A DNA stretch of 64,000 nt. Source: Tolypeutes matacus (Eukaryota > Chordata > Mammalia > Cingulata > Chlamyphoridae). A model generated the notes under the pieces. It had not been told where the DNA came from, searched no databases, and saw only the letters and a program-made list of their open reading frames with translations. The translations under genes were made by a program, and so were the position numbers. Numbering within the stretch: the first letter of the stretch is position 1; every line of letters begins with the position of its first letter. The stretch covers positions 1,771,685 through 1,835,684 of the forward strand of contig JAKSZT010020697.1 in the NCBI GenBank assembly GCA_026826555.1, given 5' to 3'. Positions 32,469-45,419 of the stretch are shown here, in pieces.

Positions 32469-35400
32469 TCAGATCAGTGAGGTCATATACTGTTCATCCT
32501 TCAGTGCCTGGTTTGCTTCACTCAACATAAGGTCTTCAAGATTCATCCACGTTATTCCATATGTTAGCACTTTGTTCCTTCTTACACCTGAGTACTATTC
32601 CATTGTATGTATGTACCACATTTTGCTTATCCATTCGTCTGTTGATGGGCACCGGGGCTGATTCCAACTTTTGGCAATGGTGAACAATGCCGCTATGAAC
32701 ATTGGTGTGCATATATCTGTTTGTGTCTTTGCTTTCAGTTCTTCTGGGTATATACCCAGCAGTGGAATTGCTGGATCATTTGGAAGACCTATTGTTAGTT
32801 TTCTGAGGAACTGCCAAACTGTCCTCTACAGTGGCTGGATGATACCGCAGTCCCACCAGCAGTGGATGAGGGTTCCTGGTCCTCCACATCCTCTCCAACA
32901 CTTAGAGTCTGCTGTTTTTTTTATAGCTGCCATTTTGATGCGTGTAAGATGGTATCTCATTGTGGTTTTGATTTGCATTTCCCTGATAGCTAGTGATGTC
33001 GAGCATTTTCTCTTGTGCTTTTTAGCTATTTGTATTTCTTTTGGGGGAAGTGTCTTTTCAGGTCACTTGCCCATTATTTAAATGGGTTGTTTGTCTTTTT
33101 ATTTTCAAGGTGTAAGATTTCTTTATATATGCAAGATATTAGGCTCTTATCAGATATATGGTTGCCAAATATTTTCTCCTATTGGGTAGGCTGCCTTTTT
33201 ATTTTCTTAATAACGTCCTTGGAGGTGTAGAAATTTTTAATTTTGAGGAGATCCTATTTATCTATTTTTTCTCTTGTTGCTCATGCTTTGGTTGTGAAGT
33301 TCATGAAACCATTTCCTATTACAAGGTCCTGTAGATGCTTCCCTACATTATCTTCCAAGGAGTTTATGGTTTTGGCTCTTATATGTAGATCTTTGATCCA
33401 TCTTGAGTTGATTTTTATATAAGGCGTGAGATGGTATTCTTCTCTCATTCTTTTGGAAATGCTTATCCAGTTCTCCAAGCACCAGTTGTTAAAGAGGCCA
33501 TTCTCTCCCAACTGAGTCGGCTTGGTAGCCTTGTCGAATATCAGATGACTGTATATGTGAGGATCTATATCAGTACTCTCAATTCAATTCCATTGGTCAG
33601 TAGGTCTATCCTTGTGCCAATACCATGCAGTTTTGATCACTGTAGATTTGTACTATGTTTTAAAGTCCAGTAATGTGATACCTACAACTTCATTTTTCTT
33701 TTTCAATATGTCTTTGGCAATTCAGGGCATCTTATCTTTCCAAATGTATTTTGTAGTTAGTTTTTCCAGTTCCTTAAAAAATATGGTGTTGATTTTTATT
33801 GGGATTGCATTAAATTTGTAGATTAGTTTGGGTAGGATAGACATCTTGATGATGTTTAGTCTTCCTATCCATGAACAGGGAATATTTTTCTATCTTTTTA
33901 AGTCTTCTTTGATTTTCTTTAACAGTGCTTGTACTTTTCTGTATATAAGTCCTTTACATCATTAGTTAGATTTAGTCCTAAGTCTTTGATTCTGTTAGTT
34001 ACTATTGCAAATGGCATTTTTTCCTTGATTTCCTCCTCCAATTGCTTCTTATTGGTATACAGAAATGGTACTGATTTTTCAGCATTGATCTTATAGCCTG
34101 CAGCATTACTAAACTCCTTTATAAGTTCTAGAAGCTTTGTTGTAGATTTCTCTTTTCTTTCTATGTATAGGATCATGTTGATGCAAATAATGAAAGTTTT
34201 ACTTCTTTTCCAATCTGGATGCCTTTTATATCCTTTTCTTCCTCAGTGTTGGAGCAAGTACTTTTAAGACAATGTGAAATTGCAGTGGTGATAGTGGGCA
34301 TCCTTGTCTTGTCCCCAATCTCAGAGGGAAGGCTTTTAGGTTTTCACCATTGAAGATGATGTTAGCTTTGGGTTTTTCATATATACCCTTTATCATATTC
34401 AGAAAGTTTCCTTCTATTCCTATCTTTTGCAGGTTTTTATCAGGAAAGAGGGCTGTATTTGTTGAATGCTTTTTCTGCATCTATAGAGATGGTCATGTGA
34501 TTTTTTTCTGTCAATCTGTTTATGTGGTGTATTACATTGGTTGATTTTCTTATATTGAACCATCCTTGCATACCTGGGATGAAACCCACTTGGTCATGGT
34601 GTATAATCCTTTTGATATGTTGTTGAAAGTGATTAGCAAGTATTTTGTTGAGGATTTTAGCATCTAGGTTCATTAGAGAAATTGGTGTGTAATTTTCCTT
34701 TCTAGCGGTATCTTTGTTCGATTTTGGTATTAGGGTAATTTTGGCATCATAAATGAGTTAGGCAATATTCTTTCTACTTCTATTTTTTGGAAGAGCTTAA
34801 GCAGAATTGGTGTTAGCTCTTTCTGGAATGTTTGGTAGAATTCATCTGTGAAGCCATCTGGTCCTGGGTTCTTCTTAGTTGGGAGGTTTTTGACGACTGA
34901 TTCTATCTCTTTACCTGTAATTGGACTGTTGAGTTCATCAATTTCTTCTTTCATCAGTGTAGGTTGTTTGTGCATTTCTAGAAACTTCTCCATTTCCTCT
35001 AAATTATCATTCTTGTTGGCATATAATTTTTCAAGGTATCCTCTTATGATACTCTTTATTTCTGTGGGGTCATTAGTGATATCCCCTTGCTCATTCCTTA
35101 TTTTGTGTATTTGTATTTGTTCTCTTTTTTTCTTTGTTAGGCTGGCTAAGGGTTTGTCAATTTTATTGATATTCTCAAAGAACCAGCTTTTGTTTTTTTT
35201 AAATTTTTTCTAGTGCTTTCTTATTCTCTATTTCATTGAGTTCTGCTCTAATCTTTGTTATTTCCTTCTTTCTATTTCCTTTAGGTTTAGTTTGTTGTTG
35301 TTTTTCCAATTCCTCCAAGTGTGCAGTTAGGTCTTCAATTTTATCTCTTTCTTTTTTTTAATATATGTATTTATGGATATGAACTTCCCTCACAGGACTG

Positions 35401-36271
35401 CTTTTGCTGCATCCCATAGGATTTGATATGTTGTGTTGTCATTTTCATTAGTTTCAAGGTAGTTACTGATTTCTTTTGATTTCCTTCTTGACCCACTGTT
35501 TGTCTAAGAGTGTGTTGTTTAACTTCCATATCTTTGTGCCTAACCTGGTTCTCTGGCCCTCAGTGATTTCCAATTTCATTTCATTGTGATCAGAGAAATT
35601 ACTTTGTATAATCTCAATCTTGCTGAATTCATTTAGAGTTTTTCTGTGGCCTAACATGTGGTCTATCTTGGAGTATGGTCCATGTGCACTCTAGAAGAAT
35701 GTAAATCCTACTGTTTGGTTGTAGTGTTCTGTATATGTCTATTAAGTCCAGGTCCTCTAATGTATTGTTGAGAGTCGTTGTTTCTTTGTTGATTCTCTGT
35801 CTAGATATTCTGTCTAATGATGATAATGGTGTACTAAAGTCCCCCACTATATTTGTAGAGGCATTTGTTTCTCCACTTAACTTTTCCAGAGTGTGCCTCA
35901 TGTATTTTGAGGCACCCCGGTTAGGTTGTAAATGTTTACGATTGTTCTCTCGTCTTGAGAGATTACCCCTTTTACTAAATATAGTGTCCATCTTTGTCTC
36001 TTCCCATAGTTTTGCATTTAAAGTCTATTTTTTCTGATATTAGAATAGCTACTTCTTCCCTTTTTTGGCTATTGTTGGCTTGTGAAATTGTTTTCCAACC
36101 ATTTATTTTTAGCCTCCTTGAATCCCTGCGTCGAAGGTGGGTTTCTTGTAGACAGCATATAGATGAATCATATTTCTTTATTCATTCTGCCAATCTGTGT
36201 CTCTTGAGTGGTTAATTTAATCCATTAACATTCAGTGTTATTATTCGCAATGAATTTCTTACTCCAGGCAT
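32469..36271 (-). pseudogene. L1-6 ORF2 (endonuclease and reverse transcriptase), broken
   Basis: The span is 3,803 bp, close to the usual 1,275 codons, from the ATG at 36269-36271 to the TGA at 32469-32471. In order it shows an endonuclease (35991-35463, with GDFSTPLSSLDR and SDHNEMKLE), an N-terminal reverse transcriptase segment (34993-34730, [15 protein letters not shown]), the core (34673-34226, including [11 protein letters not shown] and GTRQGCPLSPL), the thumb and the Cys-rich tail. The catalytic box that should read FADD is altered near 34175-34190 (reads FAST before a stop), so it is inactive there. Frames shift repeatedly. Confidence 0.9.
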
Positions 36272-36293
36272 ATTTTCTTTGGAATAATGTATG

Positions 36294-37316
36294 TCATATA
36301 TTGTTTTGTTTCTGTTTTTGTCTTTTTAGTTGTTTTTCAACTCTCCTCCAACTCTCTCTCCCTTGATTTTTCCTTTCAACTTGTAGCATTTCCTTTAGTA
36401 TTTCTTGAAGTGCCTTTTTCTTATTGACATAGTCTCTTAATTTCTGTTTATCTGTGAATATTTTGAACTCTGCATCATTTTTGAATGCCAGTTTTGCTGG
36501 ATAGAGTATTTGTGGCTGGAAGTTTTTTTCTTTTAGTACTTTGACTATGTCATTCCACTGTTTTCTTTCCTCTATTGTTTCAGATGAGAAATCAGCACTT
36601 AATCTTATTGTGCTTCCCTTGTATTTGGTGGTTTTCTTTTCTCTTGCTGCCTTGTGTATTTTCTCTTTGTCTTGAGCATTGGACATTTTGACAAGTATAT
36701 GTCTTGGAATTGGTCCGTTGGGATTTATTCTGTTTAGGGTGCGTTTTGCTACCTGGATCTGCACATCCATCTCTCTCAATAGTGTTGGGAAGTTTTCAGC
36801 CATTATTTCCTTCAATACTCCTTCTATTCCCTTTCCCTTCTCTTCTCCTTCTGGGATGCCCATAATGCATATGTTTGTGCATTTTGTGTTGTCAGTTAAA
36901 TCCCTGAGACCCTGCTAGATTTTTTCTATTTTTTTGTCTATCTGTTCTACTATCTGTTTGATTTCAGCTGTATTGTCTTCCACATCACTAATTCTTTCTT
37001 CTGCCTGTTCAAATCTGCTGTTATGTGAATCCAGCATCTTTTTAATTTCTTGGATTGTGCCATTGATTACGATCATATCAGTTATCTTTTTGCGTATGTT
37101 TACAATTTCTTCAGTATGTTCTTCCAGTGTCTTCTTTATATCCTTAATCTTTTCCTTCACTTCATTAAGTTGGTTCATGATATTTGCTTGGGAATCTTTG
37201 ATTAGTTGTTCGATGTTCTGCATATATTCCTGGTTTTTAGTTTGTTCTTTGGAGTGGTCCATGTCTTCCTGTTTCTCAGTGTGGTTTGTAATTTTGTGTT
37301 GCTCTCTAGTCAGCAT
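36294..37316 (-). pseudogene. L1-6 ORF1, one frame break
   Basis: It spans about 340 codons in two frames. Residues 1-133 (37316-36915) are the coiled-coil trimerisation region (NSRFEQAEERISDVEDNTAEIKQI). The break lies between 36915 and 36863. The second part (36863-36294) has the RNA-recognition motif and C-terminal domain (HILVKMSNAQDKEKI and KGSTIRLSADF). It is the best-preserved ORF1 in the window and ends in a basic tail. Length and order match the L1 ORF1 family. Confidence 0.9.
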
Positions 37317-37537
37317 TTTATCTTGCTGGGTTTATTCAGTTGATTAACTTCTCTCTCTACTCTTAGAGTTTTATTTAGCTGGTGGTTCCGTGTGTGTGTT
37401 AAGTTTTCTCTTTTACACTTTTTCTTCTTATTTTGTTTCCTTGCTTCTTTCTATATTACTTGTTGAGGAAAATTTTGCATAAGAAAATCAGAGCATTCTT
37501 GCTGGCTTTGTTTGAAGAGTCATTCTGGTTCCATCTC

Positions 37538-37652
37538 TTATGTTCATAGCAGTGTTATTCACTACTGTCAAAAGATGGAAACAACCCTGGTGTCCATCAA
37601 CCGATGATTGGATAAACTGTTGTATTCACACGATGGAATATTCTGCAGCATT
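37538..37652 (+). mobile_element. Short sense L1 ORF2-end fragment
   Basis: The sense sequence reads as the L1 ORF2 C-terminal region (the counterpart of 52780-52880: a TTCATAG...TATT segment, then GATGGAAACAACCC, then GGAATATTCTGCAGCA). It is only about 115 bp, with no tail and no target duplication that I can define. It sits between the 5' end of L1-6 and the resumption of L1-3. Confidence 0.65.
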
Positions 37653-37800
37653 ATCGTGGGGTGGGGACAAGGATTGTAGTCCCAAGGCGCGGGCTTCACT
37701 TGTTCCACGGCTGTCTGCACTGCAGGGCAGATACTCCATCCCCCGCTGCACTCCTGGGTCCTGTGCGGGGTCACAGTCAGAACACACCCATAGTATTTTT
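37653..37800. other. GC-rich spacer of unknown origin
   Basis: This is about 150 bp that is distinctly GC-rich with a few CpGs, unlike everything around it and unlike any other repeat in the window. The frames through it carry no known motif. It could be a short retrocopy, a SINE remnant or filler captured during a rearrangement. Confidence 0.4.
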
Positions 37801-40126
37801 TAAGAACAATATTTCATTTTGTTGTTTCCCTCCATTGATTTTTATTTTCTTTTTCCTTTATCTCTGCTCTAATCTTTGTTGTTTCCATCCTTCTGCTCAC
37901 CTTAAATTTAATTTGTTTTTCCCTTTCATGGTCTTCCAGTTTTGAGTTTATGTTCCTGGTTTACATCTTTTTTTTAAATGTAAGGTTTATATCTATATAT
38001 TTCCCTCTCAGCACTGCCTTTGCTTCTGTCTATAAGTTTTTTAGAGTTGTATTTTTATTTTCATTCACCTAAAGATGATTCCTATTTCTCTTGTGATGTC
38101 TACCTTGATTCATTGTTTTTTTGAATATATTGTTTCAAATTTGTGATTTTTTTTCCAGTTTTCTCTCATTGATTCCTAGCTTCATTGCGGTGTGTTCAGA
38201 GAAAATGCAATGTACGATTTCCATACATCTAAATTTATTGAGAGGTATTTTGCAACCTAACATATGGTCTACCTCAGAATAATCCATGTGGACTAGAGAA
38301 GAATGTGCATTATGCTGTCATTGATTGAACTGTTCTATGTCTGTTAGGCCTAATTTGTTAACAGAGTCACTCAATTTTTTTGTTTTTTTTTATTGAGCTT
38401 CTACCTAGACATCTGTTATCAAAAGTGGTGTGTTGAAGTTTCCTACTATTAATGTAGAACCTTGTACTTCTTCCTTCAAGTGTGTCAATGTTTACTCCAT
38501 ATATTTTTGGAGCTCTGCACTTATGTGAACATATTTTTATAATTGTTATATCTTCATGTATTGAACATATTATCAGTATATAATGACCTTCTTTGCCCCT
38601 TGTAACATATTTTATTTAAAATCTATTTTATCTGATACTTTAGATTTCCCCAGATCTCTTTTGTTTATTATTTGCATGGAATATATATTTTTAATCCTTT
38701 CACTTTCAACCTACTTGTGTCTTTGAATTTAAGAAGAGCATCTTGTAGAAAACACATATTTGCATCACACTTTTTAAACTATTCTCCCAATATCTGCTTT
38801 TTCACTGAAGAGTTGAAAATATTTATATTTAAAGTAACCTGATATAATAGGAATTTCTGCTGTCACTTTGCTATTTGGCTTTTGTAAGTCTTATACCTTA
38901 TTTGGTCCCTTAGTTCTTCCATACTTTCTTCCCACTTTCATATTTCTTCCTACTTTCACATTTCTTTTTTCTTTTGTAGTTATCCATTTTGATTTCCTTC
39001 TCATTTCCTATTGTGTATGTTTCCTTTGTGGATATTATGGTGCTGAAATATAACATCCAAAATCTATAAAAATATTGTTTCATTTGAATCCAACTTAATT
39101 TTAATAGCCTACACAAACTATGTTCATATACTCAACACCTTATACTTTTCATTGCTCTTGTCACAAATTATATCTTTATATATTATATTTATAATTTATC
39201 ATTATTTTTCATGAATTTGCATTTTAGACCCTGTAAAAAGTAAAAAGGGCAGTCGCATACTGAAAACACTATATAATATTATGCCATTTCTAATTACTTC
39301 TACTTTTTCCTTTACTGGAGACATTTATTTCTTTATTCTGCTTCAAACTTCTGTGGAGTGTCCTTTCCTCTCAGTTTGAAGAACTCCTTTTAGCATTGCT
39401 AGTAGCACAGCTTTCTTGGTGATGAACTCCCTGAGCTTTTGTAAGTCTGGGGATGTCTTAATCTCCCCCTCATTTTTGAATGAGTGTTTTGTCAGATATG
39501 AAATTCATTTTTCTTCATTATATTCATCTAGCACTTAAAATATTTCATCCCACACCCTTCTTACCCTTATGGTCTCTTGGGATATTGGCACTTAAAATTA
39601 ATGGGGCTCCCTTGTACATGACATTTTTTTTCTATCTTATAATTATCAAAACTCTCCTTGTGTTTGGCATTTGACAGTTTGATTATATGTGTCTGAGGCT
39701 GTCTCATTGCATTTATCCTGTTTGGAAATCACTGGGATCCTTGAATATGTATATGTATTACTTTGATTAAATTTTGCAAGTTTCATGCTATCATTTCTTT
39801 CACTATTCCTTCTGCCCCTTTCTCACTTTCTTCTCCCAGAATGCATACATTGTTATGCTTGGTGGTTTCCCACAGTTTTCTCAGGATCTGTTCACATTCC
39901 TTCATTCTTTTTTACTTCTGCTCCTCAACTAGATTGATTTCAATTGACTTATGTTCTAGTTCACTTATTCTTTTGCCATTCTTCAATCTGTTATTTAGCC
40001 TTTTAAAAGGATTTTTAAATCAAGTTTTTGTGATCCCCAATTTTCAGCATTTCTTTTTGGTTCTTTTTAAAAATAATTTCTTTCTCATTATTGAAATTCT
40101 GATTTTGTTCATAAATCATTTTCTTA
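37801..40126 (-). mobile_element. L1-3, upstream half: old antisense L1
   Basis: The minus strand continues the ORF2 left at 15003. The linker between reverse transcriptase and endonuclease is near 37830-38100, the endonuclease is at 38100-38650 and the ORF2 start near 38700. ORF1 follows: the C-terminal part at 39300-39600, the RNA-recognition part near 39700-39850 and the coiled coil to 40126. All of it is heavily decayed. The gap between the halves in L1 coordinates is a few hundred bases. Confidence 0.7.
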
Positions 40127-42430
40127 CAATTGGTGAAAGCACATTTTTATAATTGCACTATTAACTATTGTCCATGGTCAACCCTAGGGTTCACTATTTG
40201 TGTTAAACATGAATTTTAAAAAATTTCTCTCTCTCCCTCTCTCTCTCTATATATATATATGCATTCTAAAAATATCCCTCTTTACCACATTCAAATATAT
40301 AATTCTGTGATGTTAAATACTTTCAAAATGTTATTCTACCATCACCAACATCCTCACCAAAAATTTTTATCATCCAACATAGAAAATTTGTAAAATAGAA
40401 GCAATAAATCTTCATTCTCTAACCTCACCTGTTCCTGGTAAAATCTATTCTCAATTTTAACTCTATGAGTTTGCTTATTCTCATTATTTCATACAGTGAA
40501 ATCATACAATACTTGCACTTTGGTGTCTGGCTTATCTCACTCAACTCAATATTCATTCATGTTGTTGCATTTATCAGATCTCCATTACTTTTATGGCTGA
40601 ATAATATTCCATACTATGTAAGTATCACATTGTTTATTCATCAGCCGATGGACACTTGAGTTGCTTCCTTCTTTTGGCAATTGTGAATTATTTCCCTAAG
40701 AGCATTGATATGCAAATATCTGTTTGATCCCCTGCTTTCAATTCTTTTGAGTATATACCTAGAAGTAGTATTGCTAGATCCTATGGTAATTCTATACTGT
40801 ACTTTCTTAGTAACTGCTGGAACTCTTTCCACAACAGATGCACCATTTCATATTCATACAAACAATAAACAAGTGTTCCCATATCTCCATACCCTCTCTT
40901 ACAAATGCAATTTTCCATTTTTTGAATAATAGTCATTCCAGTGATTGTAAAATGATATCTCATTGTGGCCTTGATCTGCACCTCCCCAGTAGCAAAGGAT
41001 GTTGAGCTTGTCTCCATGTTCATTTTGACAATTTGTATATATTCTTTAGGGAAATTTGTATATATTCTTTTTGTCATTTTACTTTAAAGATAAAGTCATT
41101 TGATGACCAAAATTTTCTAATTTTGATGAGATCCCATTTATCCATTTTTTGTTGTAGCTCATGGTGTGTTGGGTGTAAATTCCAAGATATCATGACAACA
41201 CAAGTTCGTGAAGATGCTTCCCTACATTATCCTCTTGGGGTTTTATATTTCTGGTTGTTAAATTTCATTCTTTGATCCATTTTGACTTGATTTTTGTATA
41301 TGCCATGAGGTAGCGGTCCTCCATCACTCTTTTGAATATGTAGATCCTGTTTTCTCAGCTCCATTCATTGAAGAGACCATTCTTTACCATTTAAGTGGCC
41401 ATTGACTTCCTTCAAAAATCAGTTTGTCATAAATGTAAGGGTTGATTTCTGAACTATCAATTTGATTCCATTGGTCCGTATGTCTAGTTTTGTGCCAGCA
41501 CAATACTGTTTTGTTAACTGATGGTTTGTAATAAGTTTCAAAATAATTACATGGGCATCCTCCAAGTTCATTGATCCCTTCCAAGATGGTTTTGACAATT
41601 CATATAAATCTGATGACTGGCTTTTCCATTTCTACAAAGAAAGCCATTAAAATTTTGATTGTGATTGTGGACAATTCTGTATATCACTTTGGGTAGAACT
41701 GATGTCATAACAATATTTAATCTTCCATTCCATGAACTTGGAATGTCCTTCCTTCCATTGATTTCTTTAAGTAATATTTTCTAGTTTCTGTATACAAGTC
41801 CTTTACATCCTTGGGCAGATTTATTGCTAGATATTTGATACATTTAGTTCTATCATAAACAGAATTTTCTTCCACCTGTTCAAGTGTATAGGAAGATTAT
41901 TATTTTGGGGTGTTGATATTGTGCCCTACCACTTTGATGTATTTTTTTCTTTAGCTCTAGCAGTTCTGTTTTGGATTTTCAGGTTTTTCTGAATATAAAA
42001 TCATCTCATTGCAAATAGAGATATATTTCTTTTCAATTTTGATGCCCTTCATTGACTTTACTTGGCCAATTACTCCTGCCTCAACTTCCATTACATTGTT
42101 GAATAAATGTGCTTTCATTGGGTATACTTATCTAATTTCTGATCCTAGAGGAAAAGCCCTCAGTCCTTCATTATTTAGTAGGTTAGCCCCAACTAAAATA
42201 TGTATGACCTTTATCATGTTGAGGAAATTTCCTTCTATTCTTAATTTTGTGAGTTTTTTAATAAAAAAGGGGATGTTAGTTTTTGTCAGATGCCTTTTTT
42301 GTATCATTGAGATGAGCTTGTGTGTTTTCCCTTCATTCTCTTAATGTGGTGTATTACATTAATTCAGTTTCTTATGTTGAACCCTTGACATACCTGGGAT
42401 ATTTTCTGCCTTATTGTGGTGTATATATAT
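40127..42430 (-). mobile_element. L1-7: old antisense L1 3' part
   Basis: A 3' UTR of an older type (40127 to about 40490) is followed by the ORF2 C-terminus (40490-41280) and reverse transcriptase region (41280-42430), all on the minus strand. It contains a CT microsatellite and TA run at 40228-40261. Stops are frequent. It is truncated inside the reverse transcriptase domain. Confidence 0.7.
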
Positions 42431-42504
42431 ATTTACTTCATTTATTTTCTTTAGTTTGCTTTAAAATCACCAGCTTTGGCACTTCCAACAATTACTTATT
42501 TATT

Positions 42505-44990
42505 ATTTCTTTATTAGAGATATTGTGGGTTTATAGAACAATCATGCATACATTTCAGGATTCCTATGTACCACACAACCACCAACACTGCATTAATGTG
42601 GAACATCTGTTACAATTTATGATCGATAGAACATTTTTATAATTGTACTATTAATTGAAGTCTATGGTTTAAAATAGGGTTAACGTTTTTGAAGTGTAGC
42701 TACATGGACTCTTTTCATTAATTTATTGTTACCATATATACAATCTAACATTTTCTCTTTAATCACATTCAGACCTATATTTCAGTGCTGTTAACTGCAT
42801 TCACAAGGTTGTGTTGCCATCACCACATCCATTGTCAAAATATTTACATCATTCCAAGTAGGAACCCTGTACATATTATGCTTTAACTTCCATTCACTAG
42901 CCCCACCCCATCCCCTGGTAACTTATATTCCAGATTGTGGTTCTATGAGTTTGTGTGTTCTAATTATTACATATGAGTGATATAATACAAAAAATTTGCA
43001 TTCATGTCTGGCTTTTTTTACTCAAAAAGATATCTTCAAGGTTCATCTATGTTGTCATGTATCAAAAGTTCATTCTTTTTAATACTGAATAATATTCCAT
43101 TTTATATATATAACTAATTTTATTAACCATTTCTCCAGTGATGGATTCTTGGGTTGGTTCCATCTTTTGACAACTGTGAATAATGCTGCTATGAACATCA
43201 GTGTGCAACTATCCATTCAAATTCGTGCTTTCAATACTTTGGAGCTATCTAATGAGTAGTGGGATTGCTAGGTTATATTGTTGCTCTGTACTTAGCTTTC
43301 TAAGAAACCACCAAACTCTTTTCCACAGTATCTGCAACATTTTAATTGTCTCCTGCAAAAATAAGTGTTATTTTTCTTCCTCCTTTCCCATACTTTAAAC
43401 TTAAAAAAAAAAAATACTAGCCATTCTAGTGGGTGTAAAATGGAATCTCAATGTGCTTTTGGTTTGCATTTCCCTGATGGCTAAGGATGTTGAGCATCTT
43501 GTCATATGTTTTCTGGACATTTGAATTTCTTTTGGGATAGATATCTATTCAATTCTTTGGCCCCTTTTTAACTGGATTGTTTGCCTTTTTGTTGTTAATT
43601 GAATGATTATATGTTCTGGATATTAAAACTTTATCAGATATATCGTTTCCAAATGTTTTGTCCCATTGTTTTAATTTCATGGTAAAGCCCTTTGAGGCAG
43701 AAAACTTTTTTATATTAATGAGGTTGCATTTATTTATTTTTCCTTTTGTTGCTTATACTTTGAGTGTAAAGTATAAGAAAACATTATTTAACACATGGAA
43801 CTGAAGATGCTTCCCTACATTTTCTTCTAGGTGTTTGATAACCCAAGCTCTTATATGTAGGTGTTTGATCCATTTGGAATTGATCTGTGTATACAGTGTG
43901 AGGTAAAGGTCCTCTTACCTTTTTTTATACTTTCACAAATGGAGATCCAATTTTCCAACAATATTTGTTGACGAGATTATTCTTGCCCAATTCAGTGGTC
44001 TTTGCCCCATATCAAAATCAGCTGGCTACAAATGTGAGGGTTGATTTCTGACCTCTAAATTCAATTCTATTGGTCTGTCTGTTTTTGTGCCAGTACCATG
44101 CTATTTCTATTACTGTGATTTTGTAATTGTTTTAAGACTGGGATGTTTGTGCCCTACAACTTCGGGTTTTTTTTGGTTTTGTTTTGTTTTGTTTTGCAAG
44201 ATGGTTTTAAGCTATTCAGGACTACTTACACTTCCAAACTATATATTTGATTATTAGGATTTCTATTTCTGAAAAGAATATTGTTGGAATTTAGATTGGG
44301 AATGCATTGAAACTGTAAATTGCTATGGGTAGGATTGGCAACATAACAATAGTCTTCCAAACCATGAACATAGAATATCTTTTCATTTATTTAGGGCTTT
44401 TTATTTCTTCCAGCAATGTTTTGTAGATTTCTTTGTACAGTTCTTTACAATCTTAGTTCAATTTCTTTCTAGATATTTGATCATTTTTTTCTTTTCTGAA
44501 TGGACTTTTTCTTGACTTCTTCTTTTAATTTTTCAGTGCTTATATATAAAAACATTACTAATTTTTTTATCTTAAACTTGTACCCTGCAACTTTGTTGAA
44601 TTCACTTTTAGCTCTAGGAACTTTGTTGTTTTCTTGATTTTTTTTGTATTTGGGAGCATAATATCTGCAAATAGGGAGCATCTTATATCTTCCTTTCCTC
44701 TTTGGATGCCTTTTATTACTTTTTCTTGCCTAATTGCTCTGACAAGAAGTTCCAATACAATGTTAAGTAAAATAGTGTCAGTAGGCATCCTTGCCTTGTT
44801 CTTGTTTTTAGGGAGAAAGTTTTTAGTGTTTCACCACCACTAAGTAAGATGTTAACTGTGGGCATTCCATGAATGTCTTTTATTATATTAAGGAAGTTTA
44901 CTTCTATTCCTAATGCTCTAAGTGTTTTTATCATGAAATTATACTAGACTTTGTGAAATGCCTTTTTTTAATCAATTGATAGGATCATTT
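42505..44990 (-). mobile_element. L1-8: old antisense L1 3' part
   Basis: The 3' UTR begins near 42505 and shares the ATTTTTATAATTG[C/T]ACTATTAA segment with L1-7. ORF2 C-terminal sequence starts near 43000 and reaches the reverse transcriptase core, with GTRQGC near 44810 and a decayed FADD region near 44650 (reads LFADIML). It is truncated at about 44990 and is in the same orientation as L1-3 and L1-7. Confidence 0.7.
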
Positions 44991-45002
44991 GGAGTTCTTT
45001 TA

Positions 45003-45120
45003 CAGGGAGTGTGAAAGAGGTTCTCTTTCATTCTTTTGGTTATGGATATCCAGTTCTCCCTGTACCATTTGTTGAAGAGAATGTGGTGTCCCAGAAAAGT
45101 GGACTTGGTAGGCTTATCAA
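45003..45120 (-). mobile_element. Antisense L1 ORF2 fragment
   Basis: The minus strand matches the ORF2 region also seen at 33430-33545 (L1-6). L1-8 already contains that region, so this is a separate fragment. It appears to be the older DNA into which L1-10 inserted. Confidence 0.55.
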
Positions 45121-45134
45121 AAATCAGTTGAGGG
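45121..45134. repeat. Target-site duplication, left (14 bp)
   Basis: AAATCAGTTGAGGG, identical to 45406-45419. Confidence 0.85.
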
Positions 45135-45405
45135 ACTTTTACTATACACTTGTTTACATAATTTCATATATGAATGATACACTTCAATAAAATTAAAAAA
45201 ATAATATTGACATATATAAGGACTGCAAGCAGAGATCAAAATTTTGTAAATATATAATTATGCAATTAAGAAATATATCATTATACTAAAACACAAACTA
45301 AAGTGTATTTTTAATTTAAATGACTATAAAATGTTAATATATGAATAGGAACATAAACATTCTCCTACATTGTGTTTGAAAAATATATATATAAAATTTT
45401 AAAAA
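45135..45405 (+). mobile_element. L1 3' tail with possible 3'-transduced sequence
   Basis: The first ~70 bp match the terminus of the old sense L1 at 8408-8475, including ATGAATGATA[T/C]ACTTCAATAAAAT and an A-rich stretch to about 45205. About 190 bp of unrelated AT-rich sequence follow, ending in a second A-tract (about 45398-45408). The whole 271 bp is bracketed by one perfect 14-bp duplication, so it inserted as a unit. That is the signature expected of read-through past the L1 poly(A) signal. Confidence 0.7.
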
Positions 45406-45419
45406 AAATCAGTTGAGGG
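45406..45419. repeat. Target-site duplication, right (14 bp)
   Basis: AAATCAGTTGAGGG, identical to 45121-45134. It overlaps the 5' edge of L1-10. Confidence 0.85.

Larger units (their letters stand above)
26906..37480 (-). mobile_element. L1-6: nearly complete antisense L1 with SINE and LTR element inside
   Basis: The poly(T) (about 26907-26921) begins a 3' UTR that is interrupted after about 35 bp by the LTR element (26957-29601) and resumes at 29602. The remaining 3' UTR runs to 32468 and contains a SINE (31165-31348). ORF2 occupies 32469-36271 and ORF1 36294-37316. Only about 160 bp of 5' UTR follow before homology fades near 37480. The order and spacing match a standard L1, but both ORFs carry multiple frame breaks. 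Confidence 0.88.

Noticed and set aside
35735..36037. 100-codon plus-strand frame
   Set aside because: Antisense shadow of the L1-6 endonuclease domain.
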